In this document: positions 11,101 through 25,100 of the stretch, one piece after another
Position numbering within the stretch: position 1 is the first letter of the stretch
Layout of the letters: every line of letters starts with the position of its first letter
NCBI RefSeq assembly: GCF_001659605.2
Contig: NC_035170.2
Location: 19,480,948-19,544,947, forward strand
DNA: 64,000 nucleotides
Direction of reading: 5' to 3'
Source: Manihot esculenta
Lineage: Eukaryota; Streptophyta; Magnoliopsida; Malpighiales; Euphorbiaceae
Notes under the pieces: generated by a model
Seen by the model: only the letters and a program-made list of their open reading frames with translations
Database searches by the model: none
Told to the model about the DNA's origin: nothing
Program-made: the position numbers and the translations under genes

Positions 11101-13077
11101 CTGACTGTCTAGCTCTCTCACATGAGCTAGAAACCCCTGACAACCCCTCCTAAGCAAACGACGAGCCTGAAGGGCTGAAATCATACCTCTGGGTGTACCT
11201 CTCCTGTCTCCTCTGAAGATACACTCTGACCCATCCTAGTCTCTGAGACTCACTAGCTTCTCTCTACAGTCGAAAGTAGCACTATATGTAGATAACCAAT
11301 CCATCCCTAGAATGACATCAAAATCTGTCAAATCTAGAACCACAAGGTCAGCTGGAAGGTATCTACCCTCTATAAACACTGGACTGAAACGACAGACTGA
11401 CACTGCCACTGATGGGTCACATTTAGGTCCACTGACCCAGAGAGGATACTCTAACTCAGAACTGATCAAACCCAATCTCTCTATGGCTCTCGAAGCAATA
11501 AAGGAATGAGAAGCACCGGGGTCCATCAAAGCATACACATCGGAACACCCAATGATGAGATTACCTGACACCACTGTGTTAGATGTGTTCGCCTCCTCCT
11601 GTGTCACTGTGAAAATCCGTGCTGGGGCTACCGGATTTCCATCTCGGGAACCTGCTGCTGACGTAGAGGCTGCCCCTCTCCCTCTACCTTTGCCACTACT
11701 CTGAGGCATGACTGGAGCTGCTGGCCGTACAACTGGCTGTACCACACTGCCTGAACTCATCTGCTGGGATGGTGCAAATGTCACCTGTGGACAATTCCGA
11801 GCGATATGCCCTTCCTGTCCACAGCGAAAACAAGCTGTAGATCCCAACTGACAAACTCCTCCATGTGGTTTTCCGCATCGTCTGCATACTGGAGCTGTGC
11901 CAGAGCTTGAGCCACTACCTATTCCCAGACCTGACTTGACTTTACTCCAGAACTTACTCTTTGTTCCTTTTGCTCTGTCCTATCTTTTACTGCCTGGAGT
12001 GGGGACTTTAAAACCCGAAGCCTGTGCCTTTGACTGTTTCTGACTATTGGCACTAGCTTCCATTTTCCTGGCTGCGTCCACTATCGTGTGGAAACTCTCC
12101 TTTTCTGCTGGAAGAATCAAGGAAGCATACCTGGGATGCAATCTCATAGTATATCTCCTTGCCTTCTTCTGATCAGTATCATAGGCTTGACCCACGTACT
12201 GAAGCAAATCCAGGAACTTATCTGTGAATTCATCAACACTCATCTCAGCTGTTTGTCGCAACTGTTCAAATTCAATTACTTTCATCTCCCTAGAACTATC
12301 AGGAAAAGCCCATCCTGAAAACTCATTGGCGAACTCTCCCCATGACATACTGTCCATTCGAGGCTCCACATAATTCTTAAACCATTCTTTGGCCTTCTTG
12401 CATTTTAATGTGAAACCTGCCATCTCAATGGCTCTCCTATCATCTGCTCCCAATTCACTGGTTATCATCCTAACTGCTCTGAGGTAATCAAATGGATCAT
12501 CTCCCGTGTTGTATTTAGGAGCATCCAATTTCAAGTACTCCATCATTTGGACCGTACCTCCAGATGAGCTAGGTTGATGTCTGTCAACAACAGGGGCTAC
12601 TGGTTCTGGTGGTGGTACTGGGTCATTTGGTTCTGGGTGTGCTGCACTTGGATGGGTAGGGGAAGAGGGATATATAGGATATGGTGGATAGTAAGGATAA
12701 GGCATATAAGGCATGTAAGGAGGATATGGCACAAAACTCGAGTACTCCGACATACCTCCCATCGGATACTCTGGATAGCCACAACCTGAGGTCTGAGCAC
12801 CTCCCTGCGACTCTCCCATACCGTCCTCAAAGCTGCCTATACCCATACTGTCATCTCTAGACTGATCAATCTCCATAGCTTCCCTCATTTCCTCTGATCT
12901 TCCTCCCCTAGCTGTTCCTCTTCTGCTCTCGTCGACAGACCTTCTCGGGTCTATTGACGTACCTTCTCTGCTAGATCTCTGAGACCTTACCCAGGGCAAT
13001 GCAGGAGGACGAGCAACTGGTCTCTCACTCTCTGGTGGGACTCCAGTCAATCGAGCTGATCGACGAGTTCCTCTCAT
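8194..13077 (-). pseudogene. gag-pol: Element B gag-pol, broken by nonsense codons and frameshifts
   Basis: The start codon is at 13077 ([12 protein letters not shown], the conserved Gag start). Gag with a Pro/Tyr tract is followed by a CCHC knuckle ([14 protein letters not shown]), protease with [10 protein letters not shown] with FIDD, RNase H, integrase and a chromodomain. Nonsense codons: 11980 (TGG to TAG), 11236 (CAG to TAG), 11068 (CGA to TGA) and 8212 (CAG to TAG, eight residues before the native end; native stop near 8194). Frameshifts: a 13-bp deletion near 10317 between RT and the connection region, a single-base loss near 8838, and another near 8697 in the integrase region. The replaced residues are inferred by comparison with the intact copy in D. 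All four stops are C:G to T:A changes. No product larger than fragments is expected. Confidence 0.93.
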
Positions 13078-13283
13078 CTTTACTCTGAAAACACAACATA
13101 CAACATAACACTTTAGCACATAAACATCACATATCAATAATACACATGCAAAACTCATGGCATAACATAGCAGATAGGACTCAAGACCCTATCCTAGTGG
13201 ACATGATTTCCTATTGTGCTTAACCACTTCTAACCTGTCTGAGCCCGACACTGTCTCTATAGGTCCGATCATGTGAACCTAGG

Positions 13284-13295
13284 GCTCTGATACCA
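13284..13295 (-). promoter_or_regulatory. Primer-binding site of element B (tRNA-iMet)
   Basis: Reads TGGTATCAGAGC on the minus strand, three bases inside the 5' LTR boundary at 13299. This is the standard initiator tRNA-Met complement used by plant Ty3/gypsy elements. Confidence 0.9.
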
Positions 13296-13298
13296 ATC

Positions 13299-15164
13299 TG
13301 TAACGACCCCAAAATGGACCGTCACCGGCGCTAGGATTCAGGTCGGCTTAAGGCCGCCAGAACCCGTAGCAAGCCTGCTATACTCTCTGTGTACCTGTAA
13401 ATCCAATACATGATCATACATTTTCTGTGAAAAATGAAATCTCTTTTCTGAGCCAAGGCTTAACCTGTGCATGCACTACCTCTGTACTCTGTACTCTGTA
13501 CTCTGTACCCCTGACTAGAGCTTACTCTAGATGGGTTAACTCATACCTGTTAAGCCTGGTTTTCACACACAGGAAAACATATACATAGACAGATCATGTA
13601 CAAAACAACAGATTTACATCACAAACTACTAAGTCAAGCACATCTGTAACTGAAACATAACTATTACATCTCGTTAACATTACATGTCCACTCTACACAT
13701 ATACACATCTCTTTACTCTTTCTGTATCTTGCTGGACTGTCCCTGTACACTGTATACTGAACCTGCAAAACTGGGGTTAAGGGAGTGGGATGAGCTCTAT
13801 AGCCCAGTGAGTAGAACAGTAAAACATCTCAGTAAAACATGATCTCATGGAATGCGTCATAACATAGACAAGCCACATCAAGAGTAAACCTGTCACCACA
13901 TAGTCCCAGTAACTCTGTGCCAGGGCGTAGAATCGAGCACCTGGTCTTCCTGTCATATATGTATATGTGTATATAACACCTCTGTACTTACCATTGCCAG
14001 GGCGTAGTCAAAGGCTCCTGGACTTTGCTATACCTGCCAGGGCGTAGTCAAAGGCTCCTGGACTTCGCTATACCTGCCAGGGCGTAGTCAAAGGCTCCTG
14101 GACTTCCTGTCTGAGACTATTGGATCATTCAGCATTTACCCACATCAACAAAGAACTATGCAATGTACCATATTCGTGGTTACTAATGCACTCAACCTAA
14201 GGCATAATCATGATACATGAGATATGCTAAAACATTTCATTGTGTGCAAGTAAAAGAGTTAAGTGTAGTTCCACTCACCTCTGGCTAACTGGACTGACTC
14301 TGCAGGCTCTGATCACTCTGGAGCAGTACTCACTGCTGTTCTCTCTGGTTCCTCTGGTCTGTACCTATACAGATAGACTGAAATGAGGGACCAAACGTGC
14401 TTATGACCAACTCTATTAAACTCCCCAAAAAAATCCCCTTACACTCACTCTAACATCCATGCAAAGCAGGCAAAGGAAAGCTGGACAGAACACTTTCGGC
14501 GGCAGGTTCGGCGGCCGAAAGTCCTCTCCAGAGACGAAACTCAAGCACCTTCGGCGGCCGAACTTCCACTTTCGGCTGCAGAACCCTTTCGGGGGCAAGT
14601 TTCGGGGGCCAAAAGGCACTCCAGAGACGAAAGTCTCTAACCTTCGGTGGCACCTTCGGCGGCCGAATCCCCCAAACAAAGCCGAACATGCAAAACTCGC
14701 GGGGGCAAGCTGTGGCAGCCTAAGCCACCATGCAAGAGGTTCGGCGGCCGAATGATCCTTCGGCTGCCGAACCTGAGTTCATCCAGAACTCAGCCCCGAC
14801 GGCAAACAAGCTCCTCCATCCCTTCAATCTCACAAAACACGCAAACTTCAACTCCTCAACACACATATACTCATGTATATGTACAACGGGGTCCAAAACT
14901 CCTTAAAAACCCCAACAAACACATCACACAAAACACATAATCATGCTTACAAGCTAAACCATCAAATACACCCTTTGTCACCTAAGCATGCATCTCTACC
15001 CAAACCTTTATAAAACTTCTTTAAAACAGTAAAACATGTTCAAGATCTTCACGTACCTCCTGTAACCACGAAGAAGAACGATCGGAACAAAGAATAATAG
15101 ATCAACTTCTCTTCAAACTCACTAAACTCTCAAACCTAAGCTTTTTGCTTCAACCCTTCACCAC
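13299..15164 (-). repeat. Element B 5' LTR, first piece
   Basis: Starts with TGTAACGACCCC next to the primer site and matches 5824-7680. Element C cuts it at ACCAC (15160-15164). It includes the three 40-bp units at 13996-14115 and a cluster of the TTCGGC inverted-repeat motif at 14508-14775. A 12-bp segment near 14645 is absent from the partner LTR. Confidence 0.92.
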
Positions 15165-17263
15165 TGTAACGACCCCAAAATGGACCGTCACCGGCGCTAG
15201 GATTCAGGTCGGCTTAAGGCCGCCAGAACCCGTAGCAAGCCTGCTATACTCTCTGTGTACCTGTAACTCTTATACATGATCATACATTTTCTGTGAAAAT
15301 AAAACTCTTTTCTGCACCAAGGCTCAACCTGTGCATGCACTATCACTGTACTCAGTACTCCTCGTACCTGTTAAGCCTGGTTTTTCACATACGTTGTAAA
15401 ACATATACATATACAGATCATGTACCCAAACCAAAGAATTACAACACAAAACATTACTAAGTCAAACACAATTCTAACTGAATATACATCTCATTATAAA
15501 TACATGTCCACTCTAAACTATTACAAGTCTCAGTTTCTCTTTCTGAACTCTTCTGGACTTTCCCTCTGTACACTGTACACTGAATCCTGCAAGACTGGGA
15601 TTAAGGGAGTGGGATGAGCTCTATAGCTCAGTGAGTAGAAGAACAAAATCAGTCATAACAAATGATCTCATGGAATGCGTCATAACACAGACAAGCCACA
15701 TCAAGAGTAAACCTGTCACCACATAGCCTCAGTAACTTCTGTGCCAGGGCGTAGAATCGAGCACCTGGTCTTCCTGTCATATATGTATATGTGTATAACA
15801 CCTCTGTACTTACCATTGCCAGGGCGTAGTCAAAGGCTCCTGGTCTTTACTATACCTGCCAGGGCGTAGTCAAAGGCTCCTGGTCTTAACTCAGAGACTA
15901 TTGGATCATTCAGCATTTACTCACACCAACAATTAACAATGCAATGCAACATATTCGTGAATACTAATGCAGTCAACCTATTTGCATAATCATGATGCAT
16001 GAGATATGCTAAAACATTCCATTGTTTCATTAAAAGCACTAAGTTTAGTTCCACTCACCTCTGGCTCTGGACTGACTCTGCAGGTTCAGTAAACTCTGGA
16101 GCAGTACTCACTGCTGCTCTCTCTGGTTCCTCTAGTCTGTATAAACACATAAAGACTTAAATGAGGGACCAAACTACCTTAAAAATACCTCTATTGAACT
16201 ACCCAAGAATCCCCTTAATCTTACTCTAAAGCTCATGCAAAACATACAAAAGAAAAGCTGGACAGAACACTTTCGGCGGCAGGTTCGGCGGCCGAATGTC
16301 CTCTCCAGAGACGAAACTCAAGCACCTTCGGCGGTCGAATCCCCCAAACAGAGCCGAACATGCAAAACCACTCGGGGGCAAGCTGTGGCAACCAAGCCAC
16401 CATGCAGGAGGTTCGGCGGCCGAATGAACTTTCGGCTGCCGAACCTGAGTTCATCCAGAACTCAGCTTCAACGGCAAACCATCTCCTTCTTCCCTTCAAC
16501 TTCTCAAACTATGCAAACTTCACCTCCTCAACATACATATACTTAAGTATATGGTCACAGGGGTCCAAACTATCTACGAACTCCAAACAACAAATCAAAC
16601 ATAACACATAAACATGTATACATGCATAAATCATCAAAACTACCATTAATAACCTAAGCATGCATCTCTTTCCTTTAACCCCATAAAACCTTCAGAAAAC
16701 ATATAAACAGGTTCTAGATCTTCCCTTACCTCTGTAAACAGGAAGATGCACGTACTGAACAAGGGAAACGGATCAACTTCTCTTCAAACTCTCAAAACCT
16801 CAAAAACGTAGCTTGAGTTCTCTCAACTTTCAACACCTTTGCAAACACCTCATCCTTCTGTATGATCAACCAAAACATGTACAGATGAGTCATAAGAGAC
16901 GTGGCCTATTCCATGGCAAGAATCTGAGGCCAACATCTGTCAAAAAACATGACTCAGCTGACCAGCCAACTCAGCTTCGGCTGCCCAATCGCATGCAAAA
17001 CCATGCAACATTCGGGGGCCGAACTTACCTTCGGAAGCCGAACCTTGAGCACTTTCGGCGGCCGAACTTACCTTCGGCGGTCGAACTTGGCTCAACTGCC
17101 TTAGGTCATTTCAACTCAAAACTCACTTCCATTAACCTTAAAACATCAACACAAAACACACCACTTAGTAAAACATAAATCCTACCTGTTTTATAGAATT
17201 CCGACACCCCGGATTCCACCAGTCAACAGGAATTCCGGTGCCGGACTCTAGCCGGGTATTACA
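15165..17263 (-). repeat. Element C 3' LTR (2099 bp)
   Basis: Complete LTR from TGTAACG to GTATTACA, followed by the polypurine tract complement at 17264-17279. It has two 40-bp GCCAGGGCGTAG units (from 15818 and 15858) and two TTCGGC-motif clusters (about 16271-16445 and 16976-17090). The sequence matches 32384-34482 at equal length. Confidence 0.93.
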
Positions 17264-17332
17264 TTCTCCCCCCCTTAAGAACATTCGTCCTCGGATGTTC
17301 CTAAAACACACAAATAAAGGAGGAAACTCACC

Positions 17333-19821
17333 TCAAAACAGATGTGGATACTGCTGGCGCATAGACTCCCGCGTCTCCCACGTGCACTCTTCTAGGTTAT
17401 GGTGGTTCCACAAAACTTTCACCATCGGAATCTCCTTGTTCCTTAGCTGTCTGATCTGTGTGTCCAGAATCCGTACTGGCTGCTCGACATAAGTGAGATC
17501 CCCTAGAATCTCCACATCAGGCTCACTAATAACCTGATCCGGATCTGACACAAATTTCCGTAGCAGAGAAACATGAAACACCGGGTGAATCCTCTCCATA
17601 GAAGTAGGTAAATCTAGCTTATATGATACATTTCCGATCCTCTGTAAAATCTAAAAGGGTCCAATGTATCGTGGAGCTAACTTACCTTTCTTCCCAAAAC
17701 GAACCACTCCTTTCATTGGAGACACTTTTAGCAATACCCAATCTCCCTCCTGAAACTCTAACAGTTTCCTGCGAATATCTGCGTAGCTTTTCTGTCTACT
17801 CTGTGCTATTCTGATTCTCTCTCTAATTACTGGCACTGTTTTACTGGTAATTTCTATCAACTCTGGTCCGGCAAGAGCTTTCTCTCCTACCTCTTCCCAG
17901 CAAACAGGTGATCTACACTTCCTCCCATATAATGCTTCATAAGGAGCCATCCCAATGCTAGCATGATGACTATTATTGTAGGCAAACTCCACCAAAGGTA
18001 GATGCTGCCTCCAAGAACCGCCAAAGTCTAGCACACACATTCTGAGCATATCCTCTATGGTTTGGATGGTCCTCTCTGACTGTCCATCAGTCTGTGGGTG
18101 AAAAGCAGTACTAAAATCTAATCTCGTGCCCATCGCACTCTGCAGACTTCGCTAGAATCTGGAGGTGAACTGTGGTCCTCTGTCTGAAACTATAGACACT
18201 GGGACTCCATGCAGTTTCACTATCTCATCCAAATAAACTTGTGCCAACTTATCCACAGAATAGTTACTCCGAATTGGAATGAAATGAGCAGATTTCGTGA
18301 GTCTGTCCACAATCACCCATATAGAGTCTATCCTGTTGGACGCTGCCGGTAAGCCCACTACAAAATCCATAGCTATGTTTTCCCATTTCCATTCTGGAAT
18401 CGGCAGTGGGTTAAGCATTCCAGCCGGCTTCTGATGTTCTAACTTCACCCTCTGACAAGTCTCACAAGCTGTTACAACTGCGCTACTTCCTTTTTCATGG
18501 CTGGCCACCAATACACTCTCTTGAGGTCTCGATACATCTTGGTGGCTCCTGGGTGAACACTATACCTTGCATTATGAGCTTCCCTCATAATGTCTTCCTT
18601 CAGACTGCTATTATCTGGTACACAAAGTCGACTTCCAAAACGAAGGATCCCTTTGCTGTCAAATCTGAACTCTGCACTGTTGCCTGACTGAACAGTCCTG
18701 GCAATTTTCATCAACTCAGGGTCCTCGTGCTGTCTCTGTGCTATCTGCTCCAGAAACACTGGTGTCACTCTCATCTGTGCTATCAACGCACCTGTACCAG
18801 ACAACACTAACTGTAACCCCTCCTCGATGAGCTTGTAAAGCTCCATCACTACTGGTTTCTGTTCTGCTGCTATATGAGATAAACTGCCTAGTGACTTCCG
18901 ACTTAAGGCGTCTGCCACAACATTCGCCTTACCCGGATGATACTGGATCTTACAATCATAATCACTAAGCAATTCTACCCATCTTCTCTGCCTCAAATTC
19001 AGTTCTCTCTGGCTCAAGATGTATTGTAAACTCCTGTGATCAGTGAAGATCTCGCATTTAACCCCGTAGAGGTAATGCCTCCACATCTTGAGTGCAAAGA
19101 TAACTGCTGCCATCTCAAGGTCATGGGTGGGGTAATTCAGCTCGTGCTTCTTTAACTGTCTAGAAGCATAAGCAATCACCCTATCCTGCTGCATCAGAAC
19201 ACAACCCAATCCCACTCGAGACGCATCACAGAACACTGTGAAATCCTGGTCACTAACAGGCAGAGCTAGCACTGGTGCTATAGTCAATCTCCTCTTGAGC
19301 TCCTCAAAGCTCTCTTCACACTGGTCTGACCAGATAAACTTCTGGTTCTTCTGAGTCAGTTTGGTCATAGGAGCTGCTATCTTTGAGAAATCCTGTACGA
19401 ACCTCCTGTAGTAACCTGCCAGTCTCAGAAAGCTTTTAATCTCAGTCACTGTCGTAGGTCTGGGCCAGTTAGCTACAGCCTCAACCTTCCTGGGGTCTAC
19501 CTCAATCCCATCTGCTGATACCACATGTCCCAAGAAGGAAATGCTCCTCAACCAAAATTCACACTTAGAGAATTTGGCATACAAACCATGCTCTCTCAGT
19601 GTCTGCAAAACTATCCGCAGATGATGGGCATGCTCCTCTGCATTTCTGGAATACACTAAGATGTCATCAATAAAAACAATCACAAAGTGATCTAGAAACT
19701 CGCTGAAAACTCTATTCATGAGATCCATGAATGCTGCAGGGGCATTAGTCAACCCGAACGGCATCACTAAGAACTCATAGTGCCCATATCTGGTCTGAAA
19801 TGCTGTCTTAGGCACATCTGT
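17333..19821 (-). pseudogene. pol: Element C pol, 3' part (RT C-terminal half to chromodomain)
   Basis: This continues the reading frame cut by element D at 19821. The RT active site FIDD, RNase H (CDAS, TDHRS, DALSRK), the integrase zinc-binding and DDE regions and the C-terminal chromodomain (ending QQYPHLF at 17333) are recognisable. Lesions: a one-base deletion near 18475, just before the CETCQ part of the zinc-binding region; a TGG to TAG stop at 18152; and a TAG at 17651 where the intact copy in D has Glu. RT and RNase H are otherwise open. The N-terminal half lies at 29722-32157. Confidence 0.93.
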
Positions 19822-22080
19822 TGTAACAGCCCGCTTACCGGACCATCACCGGCACTAGGATCCAGATCGGCTTAAGGCCGCCGGGACCCGTAGTAAGCCA
19901 CCTGTAAACTCTGTGTACCTGATAAATCCCATACATGATCACACTTAAACTTAAAACTGTTACTTATTTTCTTTTTTTCTTTCTTTGCTTGACTATCTTT
20001 TCTTTTCTTGAAACTTTTCTCATCAACTAAGCCTGGACTATGCATGCTCTGTCTGTATGCACTCGAAGAGTGATACCTGCTATGGTACCATACAGTAACT
20101 ACAGAGATAGAAATACTACCATGCACCAAGCCTAGCTCATCATACATTATCTCAATCATAAAAGGATCATGTACAAAGGGATAAACATACACTAGGGCCA
20201 AGCACAATACTCTAATACTCTATATAACTTGCTTTTACATCATTTCTATACATTACATAAACTCTGTACTGTACATCATTATCATGTCCACTATTCTATA
20301 CTATTACATATGCCTTTACCCTTGCTTTCTCTTTCTCTTTCTCTTCTCTGAGGCCCTGAAAAATGGGGTTAGGGAGAGGGATGAGCTGCTAAAGCCCAGT
20401 GAGCGGAATCTATAAAAAATCACATTTAAAACATGCTATCATATGATGCATCACTGCACAAACATTTCACATCTCGGATTGGACATGATCCCAAAACTCC
20501 CTCTGTCAGTGCCCGGCTCCCAAAGGAGCTCACACAGGTCTTTCACTAACTACTCATGGTGCCCGACCCTATAAGGGCTCTCACAGGACTCATCCAAGGT
20601 AAATGCCCGGCCCCAAAGGAGCTCACACAGGACATACAATAATGACAGACTTATGGGCTATTGAGATCGCCTCGGTCCAATCCACATATACAAGTAATAA
20701 TGCAATGCCTCAACTTGGTGAATACTAATGCAAAGCATCCTACATAAACATGGCAGTAATGATGCATGAATCATGCTAAAACATTCATTAACTTAAAACA
20801 AAGTTCTGTTCCACTCACCTCTGTCAACTGCTGGGCAGTCTCTGTAACTCTAACTCTGTGGGCCTCCTTGGTCTCTCGGGTCCGCACCTACACAGGTGGA
20901 CTCAAATGAGGACCAAACTTACTTAAACATAACTCTTAATATCTCCCCAAAACCCCTCGAAAACATCATAAGCATGCATGACAAAATGGGCAAAGGAAGG
21001 CTGGTCAGGGCACTTTCGGCGGCTGGTTCGGCGGCCGAAACCTCCCTCCAGAGACGAAACTCATGCATGTTCGGCGGCACCTTCGGCGGCCGAAAGTCTC
21101 GTCCAGAGACGAAACTCATGCACTTTCGGCGGCCGAACTCCCTCTTTCGGCGGCCGAAAGTCTCTTTCTCACCCAAAAGCCTAGCTTTCGGGGGCAAGGT
21201 TTGGCAGCCGAAACTGCCTCCACAAGGGGTTCGGCGGCCGAACCTTGCTTCGGCGGCCGAACCTGGATTCTCCAGAAAGGCAGAATCCCGACCCAACTCA
21301 GGGTTCCAGCCTCCAAAAACCTATAAAACACCCATAACATGCATACCAACACTTCTCAACTAGCACATAACATATCTCATGCATATAGGGGTCTATAAAC
21401 TAACTCAAACCCCTAAAACAACATCAAATAGCATATGCTCAACATATGCTCAACTCAAAGCTCCACCAACAACTAACCCATAAAACTCTCTAAAAACTCT
21501 TAAACCTTACTGTAAACATAAGGGGAGGTGAGGATCCATGCTTACCTCTTGAAGAACGAGAGGATTGCTGGTCCAAACTTGGAGATGTGGTGGAAAACTA
21601 CTCAAAGTCTCCAAGTTGCTCAACTTTGCTTCCTTTTGCTCAAATCTCTAAAACAAAGCTAAAAACATGTTAAAACATGCAAGATTTGAGGAAAACATGA
21701 GAAACACACCAAGGAGAGCTTGAACCTACCTTTGACCCAAAAACAGAGTGTTTAACACTCAAGTCTCGGGCAAAGGGGCTTTTGTGGTGGCCAACCGACT
21801 CTTCCTTCGGCGGCCTAACGTGCATGCAAAACCATGCAACTTTCGGCGGCCGAACTTCACCTTCGGCGGCCGAACCTGGCTTTTGTCCCCTTGGCCTTTT
21901 CATTTCAAAACTCAATGTTCTTCACTCAAAACATGCAAACATGATAAAAACACTTAAAAACATCTTAAAAACCTTTCTTATACCCTTAGGGCAAGCTCCG
22001 ACATCCTCGAATCCCGACTTCCAACGGAAAATCCGCCGGAACGTAGGAAGTCCGATACCGGGGTCTAGCCGGGTATTACA
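19822..22080 (-). repeat. Element D 3' LTR (2259 bp)
   Basis: Identical by eye to 27458-29716; every position maps with a constant offset of 7636. It contains a run of hairpin-like units (20511-20645, GCCCGGCTCC/GGAGCTCACACAGG type) and perfect TTCGGCGGCCGAA motifs clustered at about 21015-21265 and 21840-21880. No TATAAA box is evident. Confidence 0.97.
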
Positions 22081-22096
22081 TTCTCCCCCCCTTAAG
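22081..22096 (-). promoter_or_regulatory. Polypurine tract of element D
   Basis: Minus strand CTTAAGGGGGGGAGAA, abutting the 3' LTR. It is followed on the plus strand (22096-22117) by a perfect inverted repeat with 9-bp arms GAACATTCG / CGAATGTTC around TCCC. Confidence 0.9.
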
Positions 22097-22186
22097 AACA
22101 TTCGTCCCCGAATGTTCCTCTCTAACTCAAACATACTCAAAACATAACATAAAGCACATAAAGAACAAAAGAAGCTAAAACTAACC

Positions 22187-25100
22187 TCAAAAGAGATAGG
22201 GGTACTGTTGGAGCATAGACTCCCGTGTCTCCCAGGTGCACTCTTCTATGTTATGGTGGTTCCAGAGGACTTTCACCATCGGGATCTCCTTGTTCCTTAG
22301 CTTTCTGATCTGGGTGTCAATGATCCGCACTGGTTGTTCTACATACGTGAGATCACCTAGGATCTCCACATCTGGTTCGCTAAGAACCTTACTCGGATCT
22401 GACACAAACTTCCTTAGCATCGAAACATGGAAGACTGGATGGATTCTTTCCATAGACATAGGCAAATCAAGCTTATACGACACATTTCCGACCTTCTGCA
22501 CAATCTCAAAAGGTCCAATGTACCGCGGAGCCAACTTACCTTTCCTCCCAAAACGAACCACCCCTTTCATTGGAGACACCTTCAACAAGACCAGATCCCC
22601 CTCCTCAAACTCTATGTGCTTTCTGCGAACGTCTGCATAGCTCTTCTGCCGACTAACAGCAGTCTTGAGCCTCTCTCTGATAATGGGCACCACCCTGTTC
22701 GTGATCTCTACTAACTCAGGCCCTGCTAGGGACCTTTCTCCAACCTCTTCCCAACAAACTGGTGACCTGCACTTCCTCCCATACAGAGCTTCATATGGGG
22801 CCATCCCTATGCTAGCATGATGACTATTGTTGTAGGCAAACTCCACTAAGGGTAGATGCTGCCTCCAAGATCCGCCAAAATCTAGCACACACATTCGAAG
22901 CATATCTTCTATGGTTTGGATGGTCCTCTCTGACTGGCCGTCAGTCTGTGGATGGAAAGCAGTGCTGAAGTCTAATCGTGTGCCCATAGCCTCTTGCAGA
23001 CTTCGCCAAAACCTGGAGGTAAACTGGGGTCCTCTGTCAGACACTATAGAAATAGGCGCCCCATGCAACCTCACAACTTCCTCAAGATACACCTGCGCTA
23101 GCTTGTCCACAGAGTAGCCACTCCTGACAGGAATGAAGTGAGCAGATTTAGTCAGTCTATCCACAATCACCCATATGGAGTCTAGTCTGTTGGACGTCGC
23201 CGGTAACCCCACTACAAAATCCATCGCTATGTTCTCCCATTTCCATTCTGGAATCGGCAGTGGGTTAAGCATTCCAGCCGGCTTCTGGTGCTCTAGCTTC
23301 ACCCTTTGACATATCTCGCAGGCTGACACAAACTGTGCCACTTCTCTCTTCATTGCTGGCCACCAATAAACTTTCTTCAGATCTTGATACATCTTGGTGG
23401 CTCCAGGGTGAATGCTATATCTCGCATTATGAGCTTCTCTCATAATGTCTCCTTTCACACTAATATCGTCTGGTACACATAGTCTATGCCCGTAGCGGAG
23501 AATCCCTTGGTCGTCGAATCTGAACTCTTCGCTCTTGCCTGACTGAACAGTCCTGGCAATCTTGACCAACTCTGGATCCTCATGTTGTTTCTGAGCCACC
23601 TGCTCCAGAAACACGGGTGTAACTTTCATCTGTGCAATCAAAGCACCTGTACCAGTTAACTCTAACTGTAGCCCTTCCTCAACTAACCTGTAGAAGTCCT
23701 TCACCACCGGCCTCCTCTCTGCTGTAATGTGAGCTAAACTACCTAGTGATTTCCGGCTTAAGGCATCGGCTACAACATTTGCCTTTCCCGGATGATACTG
23801 GATCCTGCAATCATAATCACTAAGCAATTCCACCCACCGTCTCTGCCTCAAATTTAACTCTCTCTGACTCAGGATGTGCTGTAGGCTCTTATGATCTGTA
23901 AAGATCTCACATTTCACCCCATAGAGGTAATGCCTCCACATCTTGAGTGCAAAGATAACAGCTGCCATCTCAAGATCGTGTGTCGGATAGTTCAGCTCGT
24001 GCTTCTTCAGCTGTCTAGAAGCATAAGCGATTACTCTGTCATTCTGCATTAACACACAACCTAATCCCACTCGGGATGCATCACAGAACACTGTGAAGTC
24101 CTCATCACTAGTAGGCAGAGCTAACACCGGTGCTGAAGTTAATCTTCTCTTTAGCTCTTCGAAACTCTCTTCACATTGGTCAGACCATGTGAATCTCTGG
24201 TTCTTTCTGGTTAATCTGGTCATAGGAGCCGCTATCTTGGAGAAGTCCTGAACGAACCTCCTGTAGTAGCCTGCCAAACCCAAGAAACTTTTAACCTCTG
24301 TCACTGTGGTGGGTCTAGGCCAGTTGGCTACAGCTTCTATCTTCTTGGGGTCCACTGCTATACCTTGATCTGACACTACATGCCCCAAGAATGAAATGCT
24401 CCTTAGCCAGAACTCACACTTGGAGAACTTGGCATATAAACCATGCTCTCTCAAGGTCTGCAGGACTATCCTCAGATGATGGGCATGCTCCTCTGCATTC
24501 CTGGAATACACCAAGATATCATCTATGAAGACAATAACAAAGTGATCCAGGTACTCTCTGAAAACTCGGTTCATGAGATCCATGAATGCTGCAGGGGCGT
24601 TAGTTAACCCGAACGGCATCACTAAGAACTCATAATGCCCATATCTGGTCCTGAAAGCTGTCTTAGGTACATCCTCTTCCCTGATTCTCAGCTGATGATA
24701 GCCCGATCTCAGATCTATCTTAGAAAAACAACCTGCTCCTGCTAGCTGGTCGAATAGATCATCGATCCTGGGTAGAGGATACTTATTCTTGGTAGTGACT
24801 TTGTTCAACTGCCTGTAGTCGATACAAAGTCTAAGGGATCCATCCTTTTTCTTGACAAACAACACTGGAGCACCCCAGGGTGAGGTACTTGGACGGATGA
24901 AACCCTTATCTACCAACTCCTGTAGCTGCTCTTTCAACTCTTTAAGCTCTGCTGGTGCCATCCTGTAGGGAGGAATAGAGATCGGTCTGGTACCAGGCAC
25001 TAACTCCATCTCGAACTCTATTTCCCTATCAGGTGGTAGTCCTGGAAGCTCATCTGGAAACACATCTGGGAACTCTCTGACAACGGGCACTGAACTGGGG

